From: Reticulitermes speratus
Lineage: Eukaryota > Arthropoda > Insecta > Blattodea > Rhinotermitidae
Length of the DNA stretch: 64,000 nt
Assembly (NCBI GenBank): GCA_021186555.1
Contig: JAJKFL010000003.1
Span: 34,894,908-34,958,907, forward strand
Reading direction: 5' to 3'
Shown: positions 35,922 to 47,140 of the stretch, piece by piece
How the letters are laid out: each line of letters opens with the position of its first letter
How positions within the stretch are numbered: position 1 is the stretch's first letter
Position numbers and translations under genes: made by a program
The notes under the pieces: model-generated
What the model saw: the letters and a program-made list of their open reading frames with translations, nothing else
Told to the model about the DNA's origin: nothing
Database searches by the model: none

Positions 35922-36103
35922 CAGACACTGGGTCCCACCCAACTTCCTATACAATGTATACCTAGGGCTATTTCCCTAGGGGCAGCCGGGGCATAAGTAT
36001 AACCAATCAACTGACCCTGGTGTCAAGGTTAAGAATGAATGGAGCTGTATTTCCACTCCCCCATATGCCTTCTTGACGTACACGGAAGGAACTTTACTTT
36101 TAC
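35922..36103 (+). mobile_element. Old SINE-A relative, body and tail
   Basis: The segments are ACTGGGTCCCACCCAACTTC, CTATACAATGTATACC, GTCAAGGTTAAGAATGAATG, ACTCCCCCATATGCCTTCTT and the tail ACTTTACTTTTAC, in family order. The tRNA head is missing. Confidence 0.7.
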
Positions 36104-36964
36104 GAATCCCCTTAGAAACTGAAACAGGCGCATGTTCCCACATTGCTCCATGTTTCCTCATTGTGGGTTCACAACTCTGAGATAACATCAGCACCTTGAA
36201 AAAAGTATGAGTACATAAAAATGAAGCTAATTTAGTTTATTTAAATGATGATTGGAAGCACCTGGCACTCAAGTAGATCCATAAGTTACTGCACTAATTT
36301 GTAACAAGCTTCATAAAGAAAAGATAGCCAGAGGGTAATAGGCCTTTTAATAAAGAAGTTTCTAAACGCATATAAATCACGTCTCGTTTATGGCCATGCG
36401 TCTATAACCGAAACGTTAGGAGCTTAACGTGCGTGTGCCTAATGAAAAGAGCGTGACAATGTGCCCATGTTATCTGCCACGAACTGCATAATATCTTAGG
36501 TACTTATATTAACATAAAAATTATGATGCTCTGGATGAAGGGTTTGATTTATTCCGCATAAATACACACACACCACCCGGAGGTTGCTGGATAGGGTAAT
36601 GGCTGATCAATGCACTCTCTCCCCTTTCTACCCCTGCCAGAGTTTAAATTCAGTCTCCCAAATTATCTAATCGCTGCGTCTGTAAAACCAGCATAATTTG
36701 CAGTGCTAATAAGAAAACACGAAATTTTTTTGTCATTGTTTTTACACACTGTGACTGACTGCAAAGTGTTTTCAATATTATTACGGCTATAAATAGTTTT
36801 TTTTTAAAAAAAAGGTTTAGAATACATGTGAAGAAGACTTAGCCAGTAAAGATGTCATGTCACCAAGATGGCCTTAGCGACATATACTCGTAGGTACTGT
36901 AAATAATTCATGACACCTTTTCGTAAATTGTAGAATAGTACACAAATTAATAAGTTTCTTAAGT
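36104..36964. other. Unannotated AT-rich noncoding DNA
   Basis: No feature was recognised. Confidence 0.5.
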
Positions 36965-36977
36965 AAGGCTTAATTGT
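36965..36977 (+). repeat. SINE-C target-site duplication, left
   Basis: AAGGCTTAATTGT is identical to 37265-37277. Confidence 0.93.
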
Positions 36978-37264
36978 GGCCGTGCCATGGCTCAGGCGGT
37001 TAGTCGCCGGCCTCTCACCGCGGAGGCCCGGGTTCGATCCCGGGTCAGTCCATGTGAGATTTGTGGTGGACAAAGTGGCACTGGAACAGGTTTTTCTCCG
37101 AGTTGTCGGTTTTCCCCTGTCAATTTCATTCCACTGGTGCTGCATTAATTGTAAAACTTGGTAAAAAAAACTTGCTCATCTTCATCATAGGGGTTGCACA
37201 AGAAGCCTTAAGGTTGCGGTGCGTCCGTAGCATCTGCTGCGGGGCCCTTCACCACGCAAAAAAA
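36978..37264 (+). mobile_element. Full-length tRNA-derived SINE, family SINE-C
   Basis: The element is 287 bp between perfect 13-bp duplications. The head contains ATGGCTCAGGCGGTTAGTCG and a perfect B box (CCCGGGTTCGATCCCGGG). The body has GTGGTGGACAAAGTGGCACT, TTTTTCTCCGAGTTGTCGG and GCGGTGCGTCCGTAGCATC, and ends in an A9 tail. Fragments of the same family occur at 11.9 and 49.1-49.5 kb. The clean ends and tail imply a recent insertion. Small open frames across it are by-products. Confidence 0.95.
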
Positions 37265-37277
37265 AAGGCTTAATTGT
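37265..37277 (+). repeat. SINE-C target-site duplication, right
   Basis: This is the second copy of the 13-bp duplication, directly after the A-rich tail. Confidence 0.93.
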
Positions 37278-38339
37278 CGCTCGCATGTTTAACGCGTAGG
37301 TCTATTAATGGCTGTAAGTCAAGTAACCTACTTATTGCTTTGTTCGTAGCTTAGCTAATACATGGCATACATTACACACCCGTGATATAAGTCTGGCTCT
37401 TTACGTTAAATTTTTCTTCAAGGATAGGTCTATGGTCATAATTATTTATTTCGGACAACTTTTTTTTCTTATTTCTTTCTTTATTATTCTCCTTCCCTTC
37501 CTTCCTCCTTTCATTGCTTCTTATTCTTCTTCCATATGCCCTCTTCCTCCTCATTATTATTATTATTATTATTGTCTCTTTTCTTGGTTAAAAGCTTCCT
37601 GCCCCATGCAACTAGTACTTACATCTGATAATATGAACCTGTCCCGAATTGATAGGACTTATTGCGCGGAAAACCCCTTCCCTGGCTTTGGCTACAAAGG
37701 TACAGTAGAAACGCGGACATATGGCAATGCTTCGAGCGGGTTTCGAAAATATGAACTCAGTGTTCCAGCGGTATAAGACCTTGCCGTTATTGTGCTTTGA
37801 ATACCTTCTCATTATTCTTCATCTTAACTTTGTTCTAGTAGACTATTTTTTTTTTAACTGGAAGCTATGATATCATATAAAATTGCATCTTAGACATATG
37901 TTGGCCACTGTAGTTTGTCCCTTTTATTGTGTCCCTGAACACGGTACCTGTCAGAGGATGTGCCCTCTGATGCAGGCTTCATATGGGATAGAGCTGCCCT
38001 TTTCAGGGGTAAGATAAAAGGGACACCTGTATGTTACAACTCAGCCAGAATTGGTGTTGTTTAGGCCTATTAATTTTGTGATGGAAAGCATTTTAAAGTG
38101 AAGAATATTAAGGTGACCTCTATTTGAAGCGGTGGGTGTTTTGACATTCTGTACCTAGAATTTAAAAATACCTATAAATTTCTATGCGCTCGTAATTCTA
38201 AGCAGTTTGTGTAGATATGTGTAAGTGTGTAGGTCCATTTCTTTACGCGGAACAAAATGCTTACTGATTTGGAATATGCTATAGTGTGCTGCGATTACTT
38301 CGGTATGTCATTACTGTGTGTGAGCTGAATGGCATGGTC
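37278..38339. other. Unannotated noncoding DNA with a pyrimidine-rich stretch
   Basis: Sequence at 37440-37600 is pyrimidine-rich and ends in a (TTA)n run at 37553-37574. The 114-codon frame at 37432-37776 is largely its low-complexity translation. No gene was recognised. Confidence 0.5.
37553..37574. repeat. (TTA)n microsatellite
   Basis: This is an uninterrupted run of about seven TTA units. Confidence 0.95.
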
Positions 38340-38640
38340 TGAATAGTGGCTATGCTACGAGCAAGAGGACGTAGGGGTCGTGTTTTGATTCCCGGATTTA
38401 GAAAGATTTGTCCCTTCTTCAGAGCGTCCGGACCGGACATGCTACTGAGTCCAACCAGCCTCATATTCAATGGACACCGCTGTGGGTGGGGGCATTTCCC
38501 CGAGGGTAAACCAGCTGGGTCGTGAAGCTGACCACCGACCTCCAACTAGTATCGAGGTTAAGAATGCCTGGAACTATAATTTCTCTCCACAGGTGCTTTA
38601 ATGACGAGGACAGGGATAAAATTAACTTTACAGATTTTTT
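38340..38640 (+). mobile_element. Old SINE-A relative with degraded tRNA head
   Basis: The head is ATAGTGGCTATGCTACGAGC, then a weak B box (GTTTTGATTCCCGG). The body has GCGTCCGGACCGGACATGC, CAGCCTCATATTCAATGGAC, CGTGAAGCTGACCACCGACC and GTATCGAGGTTAAGAATGCC. It shows the family order but with high divergence and no target duplication. Confidence 0.65.
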
Positions 38641-39035
38641 CCCCCGTCGCGCCACAGCCCAAATCGGGCCCAGACCTCCTCGTTTTGGGATTTCTATATC
38701 ACACAAAATTGGACACACACTTTCGGTAGGACTCCCCTGAACTTGTGTCAGCCCGTAGCAGGGGCTGCTACTTACACAAGACACAACAAACTCAAGGGAC
38801 GAAGACGCATGCCCTCAACGCCGTTCGAAGCCGCGATCCCACCAATTAAGCGGTCGCAGACCAACGTGTTAGTGGTCACGGCCACTGGGGATCGGCCGTT
38901 TAGAGATATTAGTGTGTTTGATGAAGATTTAATCAGATTCAGTCGCCACGATTCAACGTGTGCTATGTGTAACGCACTGAGAGAAAGGACCTGTGGTGCC
39001 CTACTGGGGGTCCGTCTGCTGTTTTCAGTATCTTA
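38641..39035. other. GC-rich patch with a tRNA-like SINE head on the minus strand
   Basis: This is GC-rich relative to its surroundings. On the minus strand, about 38895 to 38806 reads GTGGCCGTGACCACTAACAC, GTTGGTCTGCGACCGC, GTGGGATCGCGGCTTCGAAC. That looks like a tRNA-derived SINE head with a B-box-like GGCTTCGAAC. A 97-codon plus-strand frame (38743-39036) covers it and has no domain. I infer a further SINE family, with only the head visible. Confidence 0.35.
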
Positions 39036-39252
39036 AAATAGGCGACAAGGGACAACACGAATTATGGAACCTGAAAAAGGTCCTCTAATTCTCATTTTTA
39101 ATAAGGGAAAATTTCATATTCAATTACAAATTCAGGTTGAGTACTGTAACAGTATTTTTATATTTAGAGGATTGAATTGTGTTGTCTCTTACATACGAAT
39201 TTGTAGGTTTCTGCTTCCTTTTAGATTGTTACTTGTTCTAATAATTGCATTT

Positions 39253-39297
39253 CACCTGAAGACGAAATCAGTCTGCTTTTGAAACATTGTTTGTGTA
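39253..39297 (+). ncRNA. Hammerhead-like motif (copy 3), degraded
   Basis: The core CTGAAGA (39256-39262) is followed by C instead of the usual extra T. A weak stem II is possible (GAAA with TTTT). GAAAC at 39281-39285 leads to ATTGT, giving a small stem III (ACA with TGT). CAC before the core can pair with GTG just after the segment. It fits the shared layout but is the weakest pairing. Confidence 0.25.
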
Positions 39298-39299
39298 CT

Positions 39300-39574
39300 A
39301 GTGATGATGGAAAAAGTCCAGACACACATCAGCGATGCTTCGCATTTTACACCATTGTCTAAGGATTATAGTTAACAGTACTATATTGCTGTTTATTGCC
39401 TTTTGTAGAAGAAGCATTTGTCTAACGAGGAAACATAATTTGCTCTGTGCGATATCAAATTACGTCCTGGTCGGTAGAAGCCAGACCAGGAGCAGAGAAA
39501 CAGAAACAAGTGGAGAGGCGAATGGATTCTGTAGGCCCCGTGTGTAGTTACTTTCTGCGTAAGATGTCAGGGGC
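39300..39574. other. Unannotated noncoding DNA
   Basis: A 70-codon frame has no domain. Nothing else was recognised. Confidence 0.45.
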
Positions 39575-39835
39575 CTTACTGTAATTCCACCGAGCACCGA
39601 CGGTCTTGGAAGCTCCTTAGCTCTTCAAACATTTTATGTAACCCGAAGTTTCAGTGCGATATTCACAAGAAACCGCCATTTTTCTTTATCGTGAACCAGG
39701 TCAATCAAGTACAGGCTCCCCACCAATCCACCTTATTCCTTGGAGATCCATTTTATATTACCCTTCCATCTCCAACTAGGTCTTAAAAGCGGTCTCTTGC
39801 CTTAGGTTTACGCACCAGAAACCTGTGTGCACCTT
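39575..39835 (-). pseudogene. LINE ORF C-terminus plus 3' UTR, reverse
   Basis: Read on the minus strand, RKPKARDRF and RPSWRWKGNIKWISKE are followed after a shift by LIDLVHDKEKWRFLVNIALK and LRVT, then a stop. This matches the pattern RPRRRWEDNIKMDL, WIDLAQDRDRWRALVN and MNLRVP closely. The stop at the end of LRVT is where other copies also end, so the 3' boundary of the reading frame is real. Internal stops and a frameshift make it dead. Confidence 0.8.
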
Positions 39836-40774
39836 TCCCTCCCCTATAAGTGCCACATGAACCGCGGCCGTTTTAAAGTAGGATACACTTTTGTATGTAA
39901 TGAATTTATTCTACTGTTATGTCCAGTTTAATTCTCACTAAAATTTTATGTGCAACTGTTATCTCTCTCATTCTTATTGCAGTTAATTTAATTTAATACT
40001 TGGTAAGGTTTCATTCAAAAATGTTTTATTTTATTACATCGTTTCAGCAAGTCAGTATTTTCTAATGGCCATAATAATATAGTGAAGCTGTTAAAAAAGT
40101 GTCAAGCATATGGTAACTGGTATATTTCTTCCACTTTGTTTAAATAACATGAAAATGCCTTACACTTATTATGAATATGCAAGAGCCTTGGTGAAGTCTT
40201 TGGCAAGACTTCTAAAATTATTCATTAAACAGCCATTTATTTTCATCATGAAATAAAAGAACTTAAGAGCTCTGTGAATTAGTGTAACCCTAAAACATTT
40301 TTTCAAAAGAAAATTTCGCAGTGGGATATACGGAATATGAGACATAGGAAGAAAAATAATTATAGAGAAATAGGTTAAAGAGTTTTTCTATCGTGCTGAT
40401 TGTAACCGTATGCAAGACAATTTGTGGCTGACCTTAGGTAGATCAAATTGCATTAGTAAATTTATGTTTCATGTAAGACAGTGGGCTAGACCTTTTTTAT
40501 ATTTCAGTAACACAGTAATTTGGGGAGTTATTTATTTAGGCTGCATGCATTCTTCGTTATATTAATACGATTGTGAATGAAAAATAATGGCAATGCCTGT
40601 GTTTATTGTCAGAGAAGTAGACTGAACTATTTTGATTTTATTAAATAATGTAACATAAATCTCGTGTTAATTATGGCTCGTTATCCAGTGTTTCCTACAT
40701 AACTTGGTAGTGAGTGAGCCATTTATATACTAAAATCGTCGTTCTGTTCGTGACGAGGGCGTAAGATTTCTCTT
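39836..40774. other. Unannotated AT-rich noncoding DNA
   Basis: No feature was recognised. Confidence 0.5.
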
Positions 40775-40988
40775 CTTCAAGCATCCAGACTGGCTCTGGA
40801 GGTCTACACAGCCTCCTACTTAATCAGTGCCGGAGGATTTTTCCCGGGGGTCAAGTGGTCAAGGCATGAAGCTGATCACTCAACTCCCTCCTTCAAGTGC
40901 CCAGGTTAAGAATGAGAAGAGCTAGGCTATACGTACACTCCCCCTGTATGCCTTCGTGGCTCGTACAGAGGCAAATGAACTTTACAGA
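40775..40988 (+). mobile_element. Old SINE-A relative, body and tail
   Basis: The segments are CATCCAGACTGGCTCTGGAG, ACAGCCTCCTACTTAATCAG, GCATGAAGCTGATCACTCAA, GCCCAGGTTAAGAATGAG and CTCCCCCTGTATGCCTTCGT, then GAACTTTACAG. The tRNA head is degraded or absent. Confidence 0.7.
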
Positions 40989-41405
40989 TTAAGAGCAGGT
41001 TGAAGTCGAGAAATGCCGACCACATTCAGTGCAGTATGTGTCTTGCCTTCTTCCAAATATTACGTTTACATATCTCTAAGTTTGCCTGTTTTATTTATGG
41101 ATGTGAAACTGTCGCACACCAATAGTAGGACAATGATTAAGGGTGTTCGAAAACAAAATTGTAGGGGGAATATTTTTATCTAATAAGGCTGGAGGTAACT
41201 GAATACCAAGGATGTTCGTAGTTTTTAAGCCTACTCTTCAATGTCATGTTACTTAAGTGGTTAAACAAGGATGATGACATAGAAACATAGTATGCATGAG
41301 TGATGTGAGGAATGCATAAACATTTTTGGTCATAAGACTTGAAGGGAAAAGACCACTCGGAAGAAGTATTCGCAGATGGGAGAATAATATTAGAAAAAGT
41401 CTTAA
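40989..41405. other. Unannotated noncoding DNA
   Basis: Part of a 137-codon reverse frame (41176-41589) lies here. That frame runs antisense to the LINE remnant at 41.4-41.6 kb and is not called as a gene. Confidence 0.5.
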
Positions 41406-41576
41406 ATAAGTACGCCTGGTGAGTGTGAACTGGGTTCATGTAGCTCAGCACAAGGACAAGTATGTGGGTCTTGTGAACACGGTAATGAACCTTCGCTTTC
41501 CAATAAAAACGCGGTATTTCTAGACTAGCTGAGCGACTATTAGCTTCACAACGACTCGGCTTTATAGATATAAATA
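41406..41576 (+). pseudogene. LINE ORF C-terminus plus 3' UTR
   Basis: GGACAAGTATGTGGGTCTTG followed by TGAACACGGTAATGAACCTT translates in one frame to [17 protein letters not shown], then a stop, and matches [11 protein letters not shown] of related copies. The 3' tail is TAGACTAGCTGAGCGACTAT, then TAGCTTCACAACGACTCGGC. It is strongly 5' truncated. Confidence 0.7.
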
Positions 41577-42834
41577 TAGGTGGTGGCATGTTTCAAAAAA
41601 CTGCCGTGATATGTTCTTTTGATACTGAGAAATTTGATTAGAACGTTTTACAGGATAACCGGGCTACAAAAAAAAAAATTCCTTCGCCTTGTCAGGATAG
41701 ACGAAGAAAAATTGTGACTACTGAGCCAAGTTGTTAAGTTACAATTACTGATTTTCAGTGTCGGTGGCTTACCGGAACAGAGCGCTCCTTAGCACATTTA
41801 GTGATGAGGTGTCGGTGGCAGTGTAGGGTTCCGGTTGAGCTGCGTGTCAGGAAGAGATTTTGTTTCCAACGGCGAAGGGTGGGACATTCCCTCAGGGAGT
41901 CTTGTATTATCGTGTGACGTTCTATACTTTCATCGCACGGATAATCAAGATCTCTCTGTATTCCGACTTTATTTTCCCTTTCCTGTGTTTTGTTTTCTCA
42001 GTTTACTAATGGACCCACTTCCTTTATTACTCACTATAATATTTTATACAGATTTTCCCCTTCTTTTATTCTGTACAACATGAATAGTTATCCTACTTCA
42101 TTGTTTCTTTCCTACTCTGTCTCTATCCCCCAAGTTCTAAGAAACAGAGGAACACGCAAAACCTAGAATCACTTTACTGCTTTAGTGTGGAGAAAAGATT
42201 CTAAATAAAAATGTTGCGTCCCAAGAAATATGTTCCAAAAAGGATAATTAGGTAGAAACATGAAACCTGGCATTTTCAGAGCTTCTGTAGCAGGAATGAC
42301 ATTAATATTTCTTTCTTTACATGCGTAGACGTTTGTTTTGCAAGATATACATGGTGGTAATACACAGCAGAAGCTTTCTATGCTTTTCTATTGAAGAACA
42401 ACTGTAAAGAAGAAGAAGGGAGTGAAATTATACACCTAAAATATCAAGTGAACTGAAAGTAAGCTTTGCGATAATTTTCATAGTGCTAATAGTAGAAAGG
42501 TGTTAATTATTGATGAATTTTATTCCTCTTTTTTTTTATCAGTGACTAATAACAGTGCATCTCTTTCTTTTAACGTTTATCCGAGCTTGATAGCTTTATC
42601 GCACAGAAAGCGTGCATCCGCTGCCATATCCCGTGATGGTTGCCTTGCTTAGGAAAACCATCAATTAGACGCTCTTTCTACATTAACATTGTGTCTCTAT
42701 GATTAAACTATATCCTCTCCAGTCATTTCTTATTTCTCGTTCCGTTTTCCCGTAGCCTGCAGTAGGAGCTGTGTTTGACTTTATTTTCCATTTTGCATCT
42801 GAATTTAATTATGTAAGTATGCATCGAATATTCT
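41577..42834. other. Unannotated noncoding DNA
   Basis: An 82-codon frame (41835-42083) has no domain. No repeat was recognised. Confidence 0.5.
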
Positions 42835-42960
42835 TCTGGGTGGATCCCAGAGCCGGTGGGGACGCTTTAGAAAACAGGAAAATCTCTTGCCCCTTCTGTG
42901 AATCGAACCTCAGTCTTCCAGCCCGTTGCTTAGTCATTATACTGAATACGCTATCAAGGT
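42835..42960 (-). mobile_element. Old SINE-A relative, tRNA head, reverse
   Basis: On the minus strand from 42960: TTGATAGCGTATTCAGTATA, then the B box GAGGTTCGATTCAC, then the start of the body (AAGCGTCCCCACCGGCTCTG). This gives the head of the family, of which most other old copies keep only the body. Confidence 0.65.
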
Positions 42961-44526
42961 TATTTTTGTGCGTCTCATTCGTTCACAGTTTTTCATATCA
43001 GAGGTCTTTCATTCCAAAACAGATAGATTAGCCTCCCTGAGGCCTCATTTCAGTAAGCATTGAACACATGAACCATTTTTACCCTGGTCTTTAAGGGTTG
43101 CTAGAACATGCCCTGTATTAACGTCAAGGCACTACATAGCATACGTGCTATTATAATTAAAACCCATGTTTGATTTGCTTTTTCTGTTCTGCCTAAACAT
43201 ACACGTATCTAAACACATTCTTTTGAAATGTTGTGAACTGAAGCTTGAAATAAAAGGAAACAGAATTAAGCGGAGTAGCAGTGTTGTAAATGTCAAGCAA
43301 GATGGCTGCCACGACTGCTTTGTTGCTGCTCTTTGTAATGAAGAACAAACCCGGCTTGTGACGCATACGCCAAGGGGCATTCTTTCATTCACCAGCTTCC
43401 AGGTTTTATATTCTTCGTCACTGTTTTCTCGCTAATCCCCCTTACTGCTCTTTTATGTGTCCCTTTCTTTCTCTTTCATTATCCAGATCTGTAGTCTTCC
43501 CAGCCTTTCTCACTTTACCAAACACTTTTTTTTACTCTTCTGTCCTTTTTTGTCTCCCTTTTGCAGATTGTTCTCTCTCACTTGTCCCTGAATTTTATTC
43601 TTTCATTCTTTTCTTTTTCTCCCTAACGTCGAAGGGTTTTTGTTTGCAAAGTTCTAACCCCCCTATACCAGGGTACCATTTCAACCCACCCTCTTGTCAA
43701 CCAACCGGTTAAGCCCCTCCTTTTTGGGTAAAGGGGTTTAAAACTGTCATGGCGTTTATCTCATGTGTATGTTCCGTACATGGACAAGTAAAAAGTACAA
43801 CAACACTGTGGCCTGCAGTTATCAGTAAAACAAACATGTGCCATCAAATTTTTGGATTCAGACATTTCAGGTGCAAATGTGATGCAGCTAAATGTCAACA
43901 GTATTTATAATTCAGAATAAAGTTTAATTGATTTGTCACTAGTGGGTTATTTTACTGTAACCGGAGCAAAGTAATTTAAATTATTGTTGGGTAATTAAAT
44001 TAGTGTATGTAGACAGCGTCCGTTTGTTCATCATTTAAAATTTACTGCGTGATCTCAGTGTGTAATATGGGCTGCATTTTCACAGCTGATTAATTAATGC
44101 CCCAGGCCGTTAATCATTTGTGGGATCCTAGAGCTGAAATTAAATTCAGACATGACTTGAATTCTTAAAATGGAGATAATTGCTATTTCAGCAAACTAAC
44201 GACACTGTGATCATTTCGGAAATCATAACAAAACAAGTTACGCTTTAATACGAAATGTAGTAAGTTGATAGTCTTTCAGCTGGCGAATAAATACCTGGTG
44301 ATCCATTTCCACAATCACAAATTCTCACGACATGAACCTGACTTGAATTACAGCCTCGGTCTTACCTGTTTAACATGCTGTTACTAGTATTCTCGCATAT
44401 TCTGAGTCTTATATGTGGTCTCTTTCCTCCGGGTTTTCCAACCAAAATTTTATAAGCATTTATAATCTTGCAAGTGTTCTTCATGTGCCTCCCACCTCAT
44501 AAAAGATTTCATGGTGAGCCACTGCT
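42961..44526. other. Unannotated noncoding DNA with a pyrimidine-rich stretch
   Basis: Sequence at 43460-43640 is pyrimidine-rich and includes CCCTTTTGCAGATTG, which resembles a 3' splice acceptor. No exon is evident downstream. Small frames have no domain. Confidence 0.45.
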
Positions 44527-44530
44527 CTGA

Positions 44531-44668
44531 GGATTCCATTCTTCTGGATTATGACTAGAGGGTAATCAGATCCCAACCTGTAGACGTTGAAGATGAGAAT
44601 ACTCGTTACCTCCAAACGTCTGGATCCGATTACCCAATGGTGCAGAGTCATATCCCAGAAGAATGGAG
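44531..44668. mobile_element. Foldback (inverted repeat, about 138 bp)
   Basis: The left arm has ATTCCATTCTTCTGGATTA, GGGTAATCAGATCCCAACC. The right arm, read in reverse, has CTCCATTCTTCTGGGATATG, GGGTAATCGGATCCAGACG. The arms mirror each other with some mismatches and a length difference. A hammerhead-like box lies at the centre (44587-44620). The 68-codon reverse frame across it is a by-product. This is the same architecture as the 7.0 and 61.4 kb foldbacks. Confidence 0.75.
44587..44620 (+). ncRNA. Hammerhead-like motif (copy 4), damaged
   Basis: The core box is TTGAAGA (44587-44593), with the first C changed to T, followed by the usual extra T. Stem II is reduced to GAG (44595-44597) with CTC (44610-44612). 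CAAAC stands in place of GAAAC at 44613-44617, followed by GTC. Two invariant bases are changed, so activity is unlikely. Confidence 0.25.
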
Positions 44669-46403
44669 TTGCCAACTGCACCGCCACGAAAATATCTAAA
44701 GTTAAAAAGACCTTAAAGATTTAAATATTTTTCTAACATCTATTACCATATATATAAATTCAATATTCTGATTTTGGTCCATGCGTCACCAGGGTCGCTT
44801 CCACTTCAAAAGTTGTTACGTTATTCAGTTCGTTCTTACTACAAGACAAAAAGTGAGGAGTTGGGGTGGCTTTCGGTAGCATAAAGTATTTAGGCCCATT
44901 ACATCTGGTGAAAATCTGTGAGTTTTTTCCGTGTTGAAGGGGAGACACGCATGGGCATAAACTTACACTGTCCTACACACAGACATAATAGACGTCTTAA
45001 ATCTACATTTTTTTCCTTGATGAAGGAAAGGGGCCTAATAACGCACCATCTCTGCGAACACTCTTACAGAATTTACTGTTATGCGTTCCTAATTATGGCG
45101 GTGCAAATTCACGTGTACCATATCCACACATAAACGTTACTGCTTACTGCCACTACCAAACAACCACTACCACAATCCTCACTATGGCCCTCCGCGGACC
45201 AATCAATTTGCACTAAATTCAATAACCCAACTGCGATATTAGGACATTTAGGGTCCTTGCTAGCTAAAGCCAAATGACCAATGGTAGAACAGTGGACACC
45301 ATATCTATTTATCTGTTCACTGCTGGGTTCACAGCTCTGTTGGGATAAAGTACATCCTCACTCCTCCTCCCCTCTTCTCCACGTAATTAGGTAGGGGAAC
45401 CTCGTGTTAGCTTCTCATCTGTCTACATAGGCACATACTGGATCCAGTGGTAATTTACAGTGCACGGTATTACAGAGATGCTGTAAAATGTATGAGCTAA
45501 GACGCAGCTTGTGATATGCAGAGGACATGCGCAAAATGACTTTGAATTCAGTGTTGTCACCTTGGTCAAACTTATGTTTCAGTAGGGTACCGTGTTCATA
45601 CAAGCCCACCATTAGACCATATCCTGAGTCAGTTTAATCCAATTTACACACTAGAAGTGTATTTCTCAAATACGTATTTTACTATTATCTTTGCAAATAC
45701 TCCTTACTTCTGGGACTTCGTGTTAGCCGCGAGGATTGGTGACACACTGGCAACATTACGGGAGAGTCGGAGACTTACGCATGCGCAGTTTCCCTTAATC
45801 AAGAACGGCCGAATACTGTACTTACCCCATACTACCTATTTGTAAGTAAGATTTATTTTAAAAGAAATTATTTATAAACTTTCTTTTATCTGGAATAGTA
45901 CAATATCCAGAATTTTGCGGCACACCTAATGGAACTCATGGCACGCGCTTTGAGAACCACTGTCCTGTGGCATGCGGTTTGATTATGTGGCGCTTATTTT
46001 GTATAGAATGCGTTAAGTGCCGTGTTACTAGTTCGGGAACGTCGGGAGACAAATTACTATAATTTACTGAAATAACAGCTGATTCTTTTATGATTTCATC
46101 TAACATGGCGGTTGTAGAACGTAAGCATAACCACCCTTAATATAACGCACCTATTCTTGCCGATTTCCGAAGCCTGGCTGGTAGGCTGCTGTTTTCCATA
46201 CGACAGTTATTAATGATAAATCACTAAGATTTTGTATTTTGAATTGAATATTGGGAGAGATTCATGAACTGTCGAGAAGCAACGGCCAAAGTAAATGTAA
46301 CTAACAGCAGCTTTCACTTTATGAACGATATACGAGTATTTCGTTTAGAAGAATTGACCTGTTTGGATAAGGTATATAATTATTATGTAACTACATTGGA
46401 GCG
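44669..46403. other. Unannotated noncoding DNA
   Basis: This holds the second copy of a 27-bp dispersed repeat (45612-45638). The small frames (up to 71 codons) have no domain. Confidence 0.5.
45612..45638 (+). repeat. 27-bp dispersed repeat, copy 2
   Basis: This matches 32200-32226 with one difference. The function is unknown; it may be a fragment of an unrecognised interspersed repeat. Confidence 0.7.
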
Positions 46404-46715
46404 GGGCGCGCGGTGGAGTAGTTGGTTGAGGCACTACGCTACAAACCGGAACGTCGCGGGTTCGATTCCCGATGGTGTCATTGGAATTAATTCCTTGACA
46501 TAATCGTTTCGGTCGCACTATGGCCCTGGGGTCGACTCAGCCTCTAACAGAAATGAGTACCAGGAATATTTCCTGGGGGGTAAAGGCGGCCGGTGCGTAG
46601 GGCTGGCAACCTTACCACCTTCATGTGCCGATTGTCTACAAATCTGGGAGCCTCAACCTCCTGGACCCCTCAGGGCCTGTCTAGGCCTGTAATGGGGTTG
46701 CTTTACCTTTACCTA
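46404..46715 (+). mobile_element. tRNA-derived SINE, family SINE-D
   Basis: The head is GCGGTGGAGTAGTTGGTTGA, followed by an intact B box (CGGGTTCGATTCCCG). The body has ATGGCCCTGGGGTCGACTC, TTTCCTGGGGGGTAAAGGC and CAGGGCCTGTCTAGGCCTG. It ends in CTTTACCTTTACC, the same tail as SINE-A. The head differs from A, B and C, so this looks like a new head joined to a related body. Near-identical ACTACATTGG and CCTACAATGC at the two ends are too weak to call a duplication. Confidence 0.8.
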
Positions 46716-47140
46716 CAATGCAGAAGGTAACCTGTACTGCTGTCTCTCGGACAAAAGTAATTACGTGACTCTCCAAAATCCAGCGTCATGTCTATAGACA
46801 ACAGTAGGACATGTGATATCACATTCTTCTCTTTTGGGAAAGTAAGTTTTATGGTAATTAAGAATAATTGCATTGCAATTCCTTTCAGATACCATTTAAG
46901 GAGAATAAAGTGCCCTATTAAAGATGAATCTAGATATTAACGGAATAATTATACGTGGCTGTAAGCTTTGAGTAACACTATATTGCAAATGTGTGACACA
47001 TGGAAAGCAATTTTTTACTTTAAAGACTAAGTTTAATCTATATTATAAAATATAAATGTTTAAGAGAAAGCAGACAACGCAGCATGCTTTCATTGGAACG
47101 ACTAATACCCACTGTTTATTGTGAGAATCTAGCTAAAATA
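46716..47140. other. Unannotated AT-rich noncoding DNA
   Basis: No feature was recognised. Confidence 0.5.

Noticed and set aside
36978-37052. tRNA gene at the head of SINE-C
   Set aside because: A and B boxes are intact, but the sequence continues into a SINE body with a poly-A tail and target duplications, so it is a SINE promoter and not a tRNA gene.
41176-41589. 137-codon reverse open frame
   Set aside because: It runs antisense across a LINE 3' end, has no domain, and the plus-strand homology explains the sequence better.
43296-43312. YY1/Pho-like GCAGCCATCTTGC, and ATGGCGG words at 23581, 25775, 46108 and 60580
   Set aside because: The words are short and scattered, with no gene start or conserved context nearby.
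43540-43570. 3' splice acceptor-like polypyrimidine tract and TTGCAG
   Set aside because: No open exon follows, and the whole region is generally pyrimidine-rich.
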